DNA of 64,000 bases from Clostridium simiarum (GCF_018919175.1 NZ_JAHLQL010000005.1:62001-126000), one strand, 5' to 3'; positions 26,731 to 35,639 are shown, numbered from the stretch's first letter. Notes: generated by a model not told the origin, from the letters alone. Program-made: numbers and translations.

Positions 26731-26823
26731 TTATTTTTTCTTTGTATTTTTCTTTTTATCCTTACCACCATTTTTGCTACTATTTTTAGTGGAACCACTT
26801 TTACTTTTTCCTTTATCCGGCAT
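26731..26823 (-). CDS. Lysine-rich 30-residue protein
   Basis: Minus-strand ATG with AGGAGG 8 nt upstream encodes MPDKGKSKSGSTKNSSKN and so on to a KKKNTKKK tail: about half lysine, with Ser, Gly, Asn and Thr, no hydrophobic residues, certainly disordered. The strong ribosome site, clean stop and a terminator 25 nt later argue that it is a true small gene. Very basic small proteins in clostridia can be nucleic-acid binding or spore-associated; I cannot assign this one. Confidence 0.6.
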   Translation of the reverse strand: MPDKGKSKSGSTKNSSKNGGKDKKKNTKKK

Positions 26824-26902
26824 ATACCTTACCTCCTAAAAATCAGTATAGTTAATCTTATGAGGTTATACTAGGAAAAATTACAGATTTAAAATTATTT
26901 CC

Positions 26903-27421
26903 TTATTTTTTCTCTGCATATGCCATTCTACACATAGACCAATCAAAAGTAGTTCTTTTTATTTCTTCACTTAAATCCCACAAATTATCAACTACCCTTA
27001 TCTCAACATTTCTTTTTATAATCTCTGCAAATAAGTCAGTAATAACTATTTTATTGATTGGAACCTGTGTTATTTCACTAACATAGTATCCTGCACATTT
27101 ATCTTGAAGATAAAAGTTTCTTGAATCAAACTCGTATAGGTACAATGTAGTGTTTTTCATTATCTGAAACCATTTATGTTCTATAGCAACTACATGATTA
27201 GTTGTTTTCGATGAAAAGTATCTTAACTTATCCTCTTCACTAGTATCTTTATTACAGTGATATGTTACTCTCGGGCAATTTCGTGGAGTAAGAAAATTTG
27301 GTAAACATGTTTCATTTATGGCCCATACAAGTCCTTTACTTTTATCAAGATCTTCTCTTGTTGGTATCCTAGGTTCAAATACCTTAATATCACTTTCTTC
27401 ACTTACATGGAATAATCTCAT
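26903..27421 (-). CDS. DUF6886-like protein
   Basis: 172 residues, ATG with AGGAGG 7 nt upstream. Starts MRLFHVSEESDIKVFEPRIP and has LVWAINETCLPNFLTPRNCPRVTYH, the pattern of a conserved Firmicute family (DUF6886) of unknown function. The opening resembles the RNA 2'-phosphotransferase/ADP-ribosyltransferase-like H-x-S start (YHVTS in relatives), so a nucleotide-related fold is possible, but no catalytic set can be shown. Transcribed alone. Confidence 0.7.
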   Translation of the reverse strand: MRLFHVSEESDIKVFEPRIPTREDLDKSKGLVWAINETCLPNFLTPRNCPRVTYHCNKDTSEEDKLRYFSSKTTNHVVAIEHKWFQIMKNTTLYLYEFDSRNFYLQDKCAGYYVSEITQVPINKIVITDLFAEIIKRNVEIRVVDNLWDLSEEIKRTTFDWSMCRMAYAEKK

Positions 27422-27492
27422 TTACTTCCTCCTAATTACTATCAATTGAAGATTTGCTTAATCTAAAATTTGTAACTTTATCTTATGACTAC

Positions 27493-27540
27493 CATCAGTA
27501 ATACTCCAAACTTTTATAAAAGTTTGGAGTATTACTGATG
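27493..27540. repeat. 48-bp perfect palindrome
   Basis: The two 24-nt arms are exact reverse complements: CATCAGTAATACTCCAAAC... and its mirror ending GTATTACTGATG, with TTATAA at the centre. There is no T-run. It lies 70 nt upstream (minus-strand sense) of the DUF6886 start and downstream of the aminotransferase relic. Confidence 0.85.
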
Positions 27541-27621
27541 ATTCCTTAGGTAAACTCTTGTAAGATTTAGATGGAGAGAGTGCTTTTCATAAGAAAACTC
27601 CACATGATCCTCTAAATCACT

Positions 27622-27753
27622 TTACATTATAACTTCTTTTATACATTCTATAAAGCTATCTATATCTTCTCTTGTAGTAGTTAAACATGGATAAAATCTC
27701 ATAAGGTTGAATTTTGATAAATCCCCCTGTTTATACATAAATACTATTCTAAT
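27622..27753 (-). pseudogene. C-terminal relic of an aminotransferase-like gene
   Basis: A 43-codon minus-strand frame reads IRIVFMYKQGDLSKFNLMRF then YPCLTTTREDIDSFIECIKE and stops. The pattern (LMRFYP, LTTT-EDID-FIE-IK) is that of the C-terminus of PLP-dependent aminotransferases, class V or similar. It opens with a stop codon just upstream and has no start or ribosome site, so it is the tail of a deleted gene. Confidence 0.55.
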
Positions 27754-27793
27754 TTATAAAATAATTATTTTTTATTCATATTAACCCTATTAA

Positions 27794-28792
27794 TTAATAA
27801 ATTACATCCTTTACTATAGGAGTTCCTTTCTCTATTCTTGCTTTACTTTGCATTATGTAATTTCGTCTCCACTGATTCAAATTGGAAAGTTCAAAACTAC
27901 GATATATTCCTATATAAACAATTATTTCTCTTAATTGTAAAAATAAAGGTATTTGTCTTAACCAATATTCATCTATAAAATTTTCTCTATAATAACCTCT
28001 CATAAAGCTTTTCATAAAAGTATATGCTTCTTCTTGTCTCTCCTCTATGCTATCATCTAAAAAAACATAAATAATATAAAATAATTGAATTGCTATATCT
28101 TCTACAAACCAGCTATACTGGCACTCATCAAAATCAAAAATATTAATTCCTTCATCACTTAATAAAAAATTTCCAACATTTATATCTCCATGAATAATTC
28201 CAAATGAATTTGAATCTTTTTCAAGATGATTAATTTTATTTATTAAAACTTTATAACTTTCATGTATCTCATATTGACTAGTAGGAATAAATTTCTTTAT
28301 ATTTTGTAAATAATAATTTTCTGTCCATTCATGCCTTTGAATTTCTTTAGTTGAAGGTATATATTGCTTTGATAAAAGATGCATCCTCCCTGTTATTTCA
28401 CCACACTTTTCAAATAACTCCTGGTTATTAATACATTCAGGATATCCAATCTTTTTTCCAATAGCTTTTTCAAATGAAGTAGCAATAAAATAAGAATCTT
28501 TTGCAGAGATTCTTTCTGTTAATCTATCCCTTATTGAATAAATTGGCTTTGAAGCTGATACCCCATTATTAGCTAAATATAAAATCCAATCCAATTCACC
28601 TTTGACAGCCTCTTCTTTTCGGTGTGAGCTGTGTATTAACCTTAAAATATATGATCTATCTTGTTTTTCATATTCATAAACAAAGTTTTGAAATCTTCCA
28701 ATTAAGGTTAATGTAGAAACATCTATATCAAATCTAGCTGCCGCTTCTCTTAAAATCTCCTCATCAAATAAATCTTTTATTTCCTTTTCCAA
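27794..28792 (-). CDS. APH/choline-kinase-fold phosphotransferase
   Basis: 332 residues, TTG start with GGGAGG 7 nt upstream. ATP-binding lobe at the N-terminus (RFQNFVYEYEKQDRSYILRL), catalytic loop FGIIHGDINVGNFLL with the catalytic Asp, and the metal-binding IFDFDECQYSW. Members phosphorylate aminoglycosides, choline, homoserine, sugars or spore-coat components (CotS-like). Same family as the gene at 30593-31615, with clear similarity at HGDIN/HYDFH and IFDFDE/VFDFDD. Substrate unassigned. Confidence 0.82.
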   Translation of the reverse strand: MEKEIKDLFDEEILREAAARFDIDVSTLTLIGRFQNFVYEYEKQDRSYILRLIHSSHRKEEAVKGELDWILYLANNGVSASKPIYSIRDRLTERISAKDSYFIATSFEKAIGKKIGYPECINNQELFEKCGEITGRMHLLSKQYIPSTKEIQRHEWTENYYLQNIKKFIPTSQYEIHESYKVLINKINHLEKDSNSFGIIHGDINVGNFLLSDEGINIFDFDECQYSWFVEDIAIQLFYIIYVFLDDSIEERQEEAYTFMKSFMRGYYRENFIDEYWLRQIPLFLQLREIIVYIGIYRSFELSNLNQWRRNYIMQSKARIEKGTPIVKDVIY

Positions 28793-28984
28793 ATAATTAC
28801 CTCCCTTATATTAATTTTCAAAAATATAAAACTCTAATATTTAGGTGTAATTTAATGATATATATTTTTCTTTTTTCGCTTTTCCAAACACTTATTGTAT
28901 ATTAAATTATATTTACTTTAATCTATTGTTTTCCGCAATTATAAAATACCTCTGTCTTATAACATCATATTATTATATCCATTC

Positions 28985-29251
28985 CTAAAGTTTAAAGGAT
29001 TGAAAAAAACATTTTAAATCCTTTTTGCTAACATCAGATAAGTTATGCCACCTAATCCCTTGTATAGCTCCCTCTAAGGCACATAAAATGTTATAACATG
29101 CTGTATTATCTATAACTTTTATTCTTATAAAAGCTTCCTTGCTTCCTAAACTTTTCAAATCTTCAGGTGTACTAATACCTGCATCTATTAATTTTTTCTC
29201 TAGGGTTACACCTATATTAGGCATTTTAGATAATCTTTCCATGCAAACCAT
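28985..29251 (-). CDS. TfoX C-terminal-domain protein
   Basis: 88 residues matching only the C-terminal domain of TfoX/Sxy: LSKMPNIGVTLEKKLIDAGI, TPEDLKSLGSKEAFIRI, CYNILCALEGAIQGIRWHNL. In gammaproteobacteria the full protein controls competence; stand-alone C-terminal domains in Firmicutes have no known role, and the helix-hairpin-helix-like PNIG motif hints at nucleic-acid binding. AAGGAG lies about 10 nt before the ATG. Neighbour of ANT(6)-like gene in the same orientation. Confidence 0.83.
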   Translation of the reverse strand: MVCMERLSKMPNIGVTLEKKLIDAGISTPEDLKSLGSKEAFIRIKVIDNTACYNILCALEGAIQGIRWHNLSDVSKKDLKCFFQSFKL

Positions 29252-29306
29252 TCCCTCATTTCTCCTTTTCTATATATCACTTGGTAAGTGCTTTTTAGAT
29301 TTACTT

Positions 29307-30164
29307 TTAATAGAAGTCCGTTGCATCTCTTGGTAATATCTTAATCTTTTGTATATATTCTGTTACATTAATATCATCTTGTATAGGATAGTTATATCCT
29401 AGTTTTTCAGCTAATTCTTTACCTATTTTTCTTATAAATTTACCTGCTTCAAAAAGTGATTGCCACATTTCTTCATAATCTACAGTTGGATAAATAGAAA
29501 CTAGCTCATTAAATATTTCTTCTGGTAATAATCCTTTAAACCACTTGCCGCACTTTCCTACATTGATTTTCCAATTATACATCTCTCCAATATGCCATGA
29601 TAAAATCTCTCTTATACAGTCTATTAAAACAACATCAAACATGTATTTAGCTAAAGGTAATTCATCTCTCCATATCGCTTTTGCCACATAGGTTTGAATC
29701 CACCATGCTTCATTAAGTATTTCGTTGAATTCTTTTTCAGTGGGCTTTTTTACATAGTGTATACTATCATTAGGCAAAGGTAATTTAAGACCAATATTAT
29801 CTTTATCTAATAGTATTTTACTTAATGTATCTTCTTTAGTCATTTCCTCTATTCTATTAATATCTTTAAACCCAAGGTCTATCCTAACCCCATCTTTAAA
29901 TTGCATAAGAAAAATATATGAACCATCCTCAAAATCATTTTGTTGCATAATAACAAGCTCTCCGAATACATTAACCCAATCTTGATTTATCTTATAACTT
30001 ACATCATCAATATTTGTTATAAAAAACACTATATCATAATCTTGCATGATATCTTTTGGTGCATTAGAATTAACCCTTGAACCATTAATCATAACAGCTC
30101 TAACTTTTTCTTCATTACAGGCAAAGTCTAATATCTGCTTTATTACCTGATTTTCTTTTCGCAT
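29307..30164 (-). CDS. ANT(6)-like aminoglycoside adenylyltransferase
   Basis: 285 residues, matching the AadK/ANT(6) length. N-terminal nucleotidyltransferase motif NGSRVN (GS) with the metal-binding pair in QDYDIVFF, then VNVFGELVIMQQND and RIDLGF, and a C-terminal helical part with NEAWWIQTYVAKAIWRDELP and LSWHIG. ANT(6) enzymes adenylylate position 6 of streptomycin. Chromosomal copies occur in many Firmicutes; whether this one confers resistance is not known. Confidence 0.87.
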   Translation of the reverse strand: MRKENQVIKQILDFACNEEKVRAVMINGSRVNSNAPKDIMQDYDIVFFITNIDDVSYKINQDWVNVFGELVIMQQNDFEDGSYIFLMQFKDGVRIDLGFKDINRIEEMTKEDTLSKILLDKDNIGLKLPLPNDSIHYVKKPTEKEFNEILNEAWWIQTYVAKAIWRDELPLAKYMFDVVLIDCIREILSWHIGEMYNWKINVGKCGKWFKGLLPEEIFNELVSIYPTVDYEEMWQSLFEAGKFIRKIGKELAEKLGYNYPIQDDINVTEYIQKIKILPRDATDFY

Positions 30165-30238
30165 TTATGATTACCCCATTCTAAACTCTTTTTATAATAT
30201 ATATTTTATCACAGTATTAATTGAATGTAGTTTTCTAT

Positions 30239-30574
30239 CTACCTTTTAGTTATTATTTCAACTTTTGTATCCTGTTTTTCTTGCCATTTATGAAATTTTT
30301 CTATTCTGCTACATGGATAGTTATCACATTGGCTACATGTTTCTATAGCTTTATTTTCATTGCATGATTTTATATCACATTTTTTACATAGCATAAATAC
30401 TTTCTTTGATTTACATCCTAGGCACTCCATATCCTCAATTTTAAATATTCTATTATACATTTTTCCCCAGTTCGTAGCTACTTCCATTTTTAAAGAAACA
30501 TCCTTTTTTATAGTAGCAATATATAATGAGCATGAATTACAATTAATCCCACAATATGCAATCAGGTTGTCCAA
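30239..30574 (-). CDS. DUF3795 cysteine-rich protein
   Basis: 111 residues from a TTG start with AAGGAGGG 6 nt upstream. Cysteines are clustered as CGINCNSC, CLGCKSKK, CKKCDIKSC and CSQCDNYPCS, the usual DUF3795 pattern, which suggests binding of zinc or an Fe-S cluster. Small, soluble, function unknown. Lies 18 nt after the APH-like gene in the same orientation, so probably co-transcribed. Confidence 0.82.
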   Translation of the reverse strand: MDNLIAYCGINCNSCSLYIATIKKDVSLKMEVATNWGKMYNRIFKIEDMECLGCKSKKVFMLCKKCDIKSCNENKAIETCSQCDNYPCSRIEKFHKWQEKQDTKVEIITKR

Positions 30575-30592
30575 TTAAAGCCCTCCTTCATT

Positions 30593-31615
30593 TTAAGACC
30601 AAGTATATAGCTTTTCTTTTAATATTTTAAAGTCCATTCCAATATATGGAACTTCATTTTCTATATCATATTTTATTTTTTTAAGGTATTCTTTTTGCTT
30701 TAGCTCTATATTTTGCTTATCCCACATTTTTGTAAAGAAAATATATGAGCATATTCTCCTGTATTCTAAAAACAAAGGAAGTTTTTCAATCCAATAGCTA
30801 TCAATTGTATTCTCTTTTAGATATCCTTTCAAAAATGACTCTATAAAATCCCATGCAAAATTACTACGTTTTTCAGGTTCATTTACAGGTTTATGCCCTA
30901 TTGCATGATAAAATGCAATTGCTATATCACATAGGAACCAATTATATAAGCAATCATCAAAATCAAAAACTGTTAAATTGTTATCTTTATTAATAAAAAA
31001 ATTGTACTGATGAAAATCATAATGTATAAGTCCATAAGAATTCTTATCTTTAGGTAATGAATTTAATTCACTTACAATTTTATTCCACTTATTAAAGATC
31101 TTCTTATCTTCTATAGAAATACTATATTCCTCTGTGAAATAAATATCTTCATTCCACTGCTTTCTTTTCATATATTTATTATTAAATTTATATTCCTTTG
31201 ATAAAGCATGAATTTGTCCCATAGTTTGACCACAGTTATGAAATAATGTACTATTCCATTCTTCTGCTGAATTCATTATGGGCATGTGGCCATCCGCTTT
31301 TTCAAAAATTGAAATTATGTAAAATGAATTAGTAAATTTTATGGACTCAACTAATTTATTGTTTATTGATGAAATGGCTTTTGATACTCTAACTTTATTT
31401 TTGGCTAGATAATTAATAAAATCTACTTCTGCTTCATAACTTGGTAAATGTATTATATCCTTTTCAGTAATTCTTAAAACAAAATACTCATTTTCATATT
31501 GAAATTCATAAATAAGATTATTGGAATTGCCTACTTTGTTAAAATTTCCTATATCAATATTTAACTGATATAGCTTAGATACCTCATCTAAAATAATATT
31601 AATATTTTCAATCAT
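30593..31615 (-). CDS. APH/choline-kinase-fold phosphotransferase
   Basis: 340 residues, ATG with a G-rich ribosome site (GGGGGGGG). Kinase elements: YFVLRITEKD in the ATP lobe, YGLIHYDFHQYNFFI as catalytic loop (HYDFH variant with the catalytic Asp), and LTVFDFDDCLYNWF for metal. Paralogous to 27794-28792. The variant HYDFHxxN loop is common in CotS/YsxB-like and homoserine-kinase-like members, so it may be active. Directly follows rpiA in the same orientation. Confidence 0.82.
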   Translation of the reverse strand: MIENINIILDEVSKLYQLNIDIGNFNKVGNSNNLIYEFQYENEYFVLRITEKDIIHLPSYEAEVDFINYLAKNKVRVSKAISSINNKLVESIKFTNSFYIISIFEKADGHMPIMNSAEEWNSTLFHNCGQTMGQIHALSKEYKFNNKYMKRKQWNEDIYFTEEYSISIEDKKIFNKWNKIVSELNSLPKDKNSYGLIHYDFHQYNFFINKDNNLTVFDFDDCLYNWFLCDIAIAFYHAIGHKPVNEPEKRSNFAWDFIESFLKGYLKENTIDSYWIEKLPLFLEYRRICSYIFFTKMWDKQNIELKQKEYLKKIKYDIENEVPYIGMDFKILKEKLYTWS

Positions 31616-31640
31616 AGAACCCCCCCCTTATGTATTTCAC

Positions 31641-32309
31641 CTAAGATTTTTCTATAATTTGAACCTGATCTCCATTACCAACGATAACAGTATTAGCAAT
31701 TTGAAGGAAAAGCCCAGTTTCAACTACACCTGGTATTGATTTTAGTGTTTTTTCTAATTTATATGGATCCTCTATCTTATTTAAAAATAAGTCAATAATA
31801 TAATGTTGTCCGTCTGTTAAATAATAATTGCTATCTCTTTTCCTAATCTCAGGATTTAACTTTAATTCTTCTAATTTATTAAATATCTGATTATATGCAA
31901 AAGGAACAACCTCAACTGGAAGTGGAAATCTTCCTAGGCAATGAACTTTTTTACTATTATCGACAACCCATATTACTTTCTTTGATGACATTGCAACCAA
32001 CTTTTCGTATAATAAAGCTCCTCCGCCACCCTTGATTCCATTTAATAAATTATCAACCTCGTCGGCTCCATCAATAGTTAAATCTACATAATCTACTTCA
32101 TTAAAAGGAACTATTTCTATGCCTAGTTTTTCAGCAAGTTCAGTAGTTTTATTTGAAGTTGAAATGGCTTTAACTTTTAATCCATCCTTCACTTTTTCAG
32201 CTAACTTTACAATAGTATAGTATGTAGTTGTGCCAGTTCCAAGTCCTATGGTCATACCATCCTTTATAAATTCAACGGCCTTTTCTCCAGCTACTTTTTT
32301 ACTATTCAT
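31641..32309 (-). CDS. rpiA: Ribose-5-phosphate isomerase A
   Basis: 222 residues, ATG with GGAGATGG upstream. GLGTGTTTYY, the catalytic region TIDGADEVD and KGGGGALLYEK are all in place. It interconverts ribose 5-phosphate and ribulose 5-phosphate in the pentose phosphate pathway. Its position among accessory genes is unusual but the gene is intact. 28 nt separate it from the MutS-like gene. Confidence 0.95.
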   Translation of the reverse strand: MNSKKVAGEKAVEFIKDGMTIGLGTGTTTYYTIVKLAEKVKDGLKVKAISTSNKTTELAEKLGIEIVPFNEVDYVDLTIDGADEVDNLLNGIKGGGGALLYEKLVAMSSKKVIWVVDNSKKVHCLGRFPLPVEVVPFAYNQIFNKLEELKLNPEIRKRDSNYYLTDGQHYIIDLFLNKIEDPYKLEKTLKSIPGVVETGLFLQIANTVIVGNGDQVQIIEKS

Positions 32310-32337
32310 TTCACCATCTCCATTATTTCTTAATTAC

Positions 32338-33900
32338 TTATAAAAACCCTTCTATGCTTTTAGATCTTTTATAAGCTTTATCTATTATATCTTTTGGATA
32401 ATTCATATACTCTAAAAGTCTAATTGCATTTCTTGACTTAGAAGTTCCTTTTTTTAGTTTATAATCAAAACTTAAACCTTTTTTACTATCAACATCTTCA
32501 CTAAAATAGTAAAATTCGTAGTTTTCTTTTAAAATATCCACTAACTCTCTATCGTGAGTTGCTACAAGTGAAATAGATTTTCTATTATTTATGTATGTCA
32601 ATATTTCTGCGGACATAGAAATCCTCTCTATAGGATTTGTTCCTCTAAAAATCTCATCTATAGGACAGAACACTGGTACATCCTTTTCTAAAGCTTTAAT
32701 TATTCTCAAAATAGATTCTACCTCTGCCATGTAGAAACTTTTCCCTTTTGTTAAATCATCATTAGGACTAATGGATGAAACTATATTAAAAAACGGCGCT
32801 TCATAGCTTTTAGCTAAAGCAAAGTTAAAGGTTTGAGCTAAAAGTATATTTACTCCAAGCATTCTTAAAAAGGTAGACTTACCAGACATATTTGTACCAG
32901 TAAGAACTATACCTTTATTTTCTATAGAAATTGAGTTAGAAACAGCATCTTCTATAAGGGGGTGAACACCTTCACATATATTCAAAGTAATATCTTCTAT
33001 AAAATTAGGCTCCGTATATTGATCCTTTAGATTATATTGGTATGAAGAAATAGAAACTAAAGCTTCTAACTCACCAATTGTATAGTAAAGGTCCATTAAA
33101 GATTCCTTTTCCTTTTTCACCTTAGCTGATATTGAATAATAAGCGCACTCTTCCAAAAGAAAAATTACAGAAAGGGCTTCGAATACTCCATCCCACATGT
33201 TTATAAATCCTATTAATCTTGTTCCTCTATCAATATCTTTTATATCTTTAAGAATAGAGCTTATTTTATCTTTATAATTAATAATATCTTTGTTATTTAT
33301 ACTTTCAATTTTCTTAGATGCTTTAATAACTTTTCTTAAGTACAATATGCCATTAGACTTAATTGTATTTCTCTCATTAGAGTTTATTAGCATATTGAAA
33401 AAGCTTAATACAAATAGCATTATCATAAATTTTATATCTATAAATATTGCAAGAAGAATTATAATCATAGGAAATACTTTCCCAATAATAGTGTATATAT
33501 AGTATTTAGCTTTATTTATAACGAGGTCATTATCTATCATATCCAAAAAGCAATTTTTAGCATCTCTATTTAAGTTAAAAAAAATCTTCATAAGACTCTC
33601 TCTTAATTTACTATCACTTTTAAATGATTCAATTAATTTACTTCTTTCTTTTAATCCTTCTTCATTTACTAAAGGATTTCTAAGCATAGAGTATAGTGCT
33701 GCTTCTCCTGGGCTACTATAAGTTTTATCCAATTTTTCATATACCTTATCCATATCTAAGTCCTCCCAGGTTTGATTATCTAAGGTATATTCTCCTTTTT
33801 TATTCATATCAAAAAACTTTCTTATGTTTGCAAAATTTCTTTTCTTCTGCACATCATTAGTGAAATCATTTTTTATTAATTTTAAAAGTATTTTATTCAA
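32338..33900 (-). CDS. Membrane-anchored MutS-family ATPase
   Basis: 520 residues, TTG start with GGAG upstream. Residues about 130-170 form two closely spaced transmembrane segments (IIGKVFPMIIILLAIFI, FMIMLFVLSFF). The C-terminal half is a MutS ATPase domain: Walker A TGTNMSGKST, then SFYMAEVESILRII, Walker B FCPIDEIFRGTNPIER and the ATHDREL motif. The DNA mismatch-binding domains of MutS1 are missing. Such short MutS-like proteins are widespread in Firmicutes with no known role; the membrane hairpin makes classic mismatch repair unlikely. Confidence 0.87.
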   Translation of the reverse strand: MNKILLKLIKNDFTNDVQKKRNFANIRKFFDMNKKGEYTLDNQTWEDLDMDKVYEKLDKTYSSPGEAALYSMLRNPLVNEEGLKERSKLIESFKSDSKLRESLMKIFFNLNRDAKNCFLDMIDNDLVINKAKYYIYTIIGKVFPMIIILLAIFIDIKFMIMLFVLSFFNMLINSNERNTIKSNGILYLRKVIKASKKIESINNKDIINYKDKISSILKDIKDIDRGTRLIGFINMWDGVFEALSVIFLLEECAYYSISAKVKKEKESLMDLYYTIGELEALVSISSYQYNLKDQYTEPNFIEDITLNICEGVHPLIEDAVSNSISIENKGIVLTGTNMSGKSTFLRMLGVNILLAQTFNFALAKSYEAPFFNIVSSISPNDDLTKGKSFYMAEVESILRIIKALEKDVPVFCPIDEIFRGTNPIERISMSAEILTYINNRKSISLVATHDRELVDILKENYEFYYFSEDVDSKKGLSFDYKLKKGTSKSRNAIRLLEYMNYPKDIIDKAYKRSKSIEGFL

Positions 33901-34031
33901 TGTGCCTCTACTCCTTCTAAATCTAAATTCTTTCTTTAAACATTGCTATTAATAAACCACTCATAATAATTAATGTTTTTAGTTCTAATGAATTTATTTA
34001 ACACACATTAACAGAAAAACTATAAGCATTC

Positions 34032-34979
34032 CTATTTCTCAATGAATCCTAATTTCTTAAGTTTTATAAGCTTTTCAAGGGCAAATACTCCCTTCCAATA
34101 GTCTTTAGCTATTTCAAAGGTTTCTGGATACTGATTTCCCCAATCCCATGTAATATCCCATAATCCATTATTTTGTAAGGACTCAACTAAAAACTCAGCA
34201 TTTTCTTTTATTTTATCTTCAAAATGTGAATAAATAAAATTGCTATCTCCATTAATATAATCTATAAAGTCAATTGGTTGAGCTACATATGCTGTTGACC
34301 ATTTTGAAGACTCTAGGCATACGGAAGAGAGTACAAGCTCAATTATTTTTTTCTCCATTAAATTTATTGGTAGGTTAATCTTCTCAGGTACAGCTTTAGC
34401 TAGTATTAGAGCATGTGTATAATTCCATATTTCATGAAAATTCATTTTTTCAGATTCAAACAAATGTTTTTGCGCTTTTTCAAAACAAATATTAGCAAGC
34501 TTTTCCTCCCTTGAGCCTTTGTCTGACCAATAAATCATAAACCCTGCTATCTCAATGGATGGATTGAAGTCCCAAGTATTATTTCCATCCGCTGTCCAAC
34601 TCCACCATGGAGCATGAGGATAATCATTATTTTCTGGAACTATGGTAGCCCATGTTCCAGTTTCTATATTAAAATAATTGTTTTTAAAATAATTAAGACA
34701 GTTTTTAATGATTGGGTTACTTTTCCTGAAGCCAACTTCATACATTATTTTGCATGCCACTGATGAAGTTAGAGGTGATGAATAAGGTGTCCAACTATCA
34801 CATTCTAATCCATGTCCAAAGCCACCATCTTCATTTTGATAGGCCTTAAGACATTCTAGTACCTCATTAGAAGAACCATTTTCAAAATGATATGACCATC
34901 GTGCAACTTCTAGTGGGCGACCATTCTTACTAATCCATTCACCAATTTCATTTAGTTGCTGTTTTGTTATTTTTCTCAC
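34032..34979 (-). CDS. Toroid-fold protein of terpene-cyclase/prenyltransferase type, unknown function
   Basis: 315 residues, GTG start with GGAGG upstream. Contains the QW-like motif YQNEDGGFGHGLECD and repeated helix pairs with Trp-rich loops (APWWSWTADGNNTWDF, GLWDITWDWGNQYP), suggesting an alpha/alpha toroid of the squalene-cyclase/prenyltransferase superfamily. The catalytic DxDD of terpene cyclases is not visible. Cytosolic. Family is recognised only at fold level. Confidence 0.6.
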   Translation of the reverse strand: MRKITKQQLNEIGEWISKNGRPLEVARWSYHFENGSSNEVLECLKAYQNEDGGFGHGLECDSWTPYSSPLTSSVACKIMYEVGFRKSNPIIKNCLNYFKNNYFNIETGTWATIVPENNDYPHAPWWSWTADGNNTWDFNPSIEIAGFMIYWSDKGSREEKLANICFEKAQKHLFESEKMNFHEIWNYTHALILAKAVPEKINLPINLMEKKIIELVLSSVCLESSKWSTAYVAQPIDFIDYINGDSNFIYSHFEDKIKENAEFLVESLQNNGLWDITWDWGNQYPETFEIAKDYWKGVFALEKLIKLKKLGFIEK

Positions 34980-35474
34980 TTTACATCCTCCTTTAAATTA
35001 TACACTATATAAAACCCTTACTTTATTTAACCTTTCCAAATTAAATCTATATACAAAACTACCTTTAAATCAATAAGCAAATTAATTCTCTTTCTCTAAC
35101 TATATCCTCTTTAATAAAATTTATTTTTTAGTACCTTAAAAAATATACACCATTATTCCTGTTATAAAAGCTTAACTTCTAATTAATTTCATAATATTCA
35201 GTCTAAAGTAAATAGCAGTCTTTAAAGTTTCTAACAGCAAAGATTTCTCATAACTTAATTATACTTGCTAAAGCATAATTACATCCCATAGCTTATTTTC
35301 TTTACAAACTATATTTTACCATGTAATATCATAAAAATATATTTATTTCTAAAGCTTATTAATCATCTTTAATTTCTCATAGCTTTAAATAACCATGCTT
35401 TAACCCTTTATTTAATTTCAACTTATTTACAATATAATTTTAACATCAAGCATTCCACTATAATTAATTTTCTA
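34980..35474. other. Gene-poor AT-rich stretch
   Basis: About 500 bp with frequent stops in all frames and no ribosome site followed by a usable frame. No repeat or hairpin of note until the small-RNA unit at 35475. Confidence 0.5.
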
Positions 35475-35546
35475 AATAAAAAAAGCAGTTGAAAAGGGGG
35501 ACCTAACCAACTGCTTTCAAATATATAAAGGGGTCTTTGTTTAATT
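35475..35546 (-). ncRNA. Candidate small RNA A with C-rich motifs
   Basis: About 72 nt on the minus strand between a promoter (35553-35582) and a built-in terminator. The transcript has a single-stranded GACCCCTTTATATAT box (C run at 35530-35533), then a stem AAAGCAGTTG/CAACTGCTTT whose loop contains GGTCCCCCTTTT (C run at 35496-35500), then a run of Ts. Layout matches a second unit at 36266-36366. C-rich loops of this type, as in staphylococcal Rsa RNAs, pair with Shine-Dalgarno sequences. Not a known family that I can name. Confidence 0.55.
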
Positions 35547-35552
35547 TTATTA

Positions 35553-35582
35553 TAAATATCTTTTGTGACAATCATATGTCAA
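35553..35582 (-). promoter_or_regulatory. Promoter of small RNA A with embedded inverted repeat
   Basis: Minus strand TTGACA (35577-35582), 18-nt spacer, TATTTA (35553-35558). The spacer carries TGACA-N6-TGTCA, a possible operator overlapping the -35 box. Confidence 0.6.
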
Positions 35583-35605
35583 TATTAAATATTATTTGTT
35601 AATAA

Positions 35606-35636
35606 AAAGCCATGGGTAAATACTCCCCATGGCTTT
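35606..35636 (-). terminator. Terminator after holin-like gene
   Basis: AAAGCCATGGG / CCCATGGCTTT stem, T-run on the minus strand, directly after the stop at 35640. Confidence 0.8.
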
Positions 35637-35639
35637 AAG

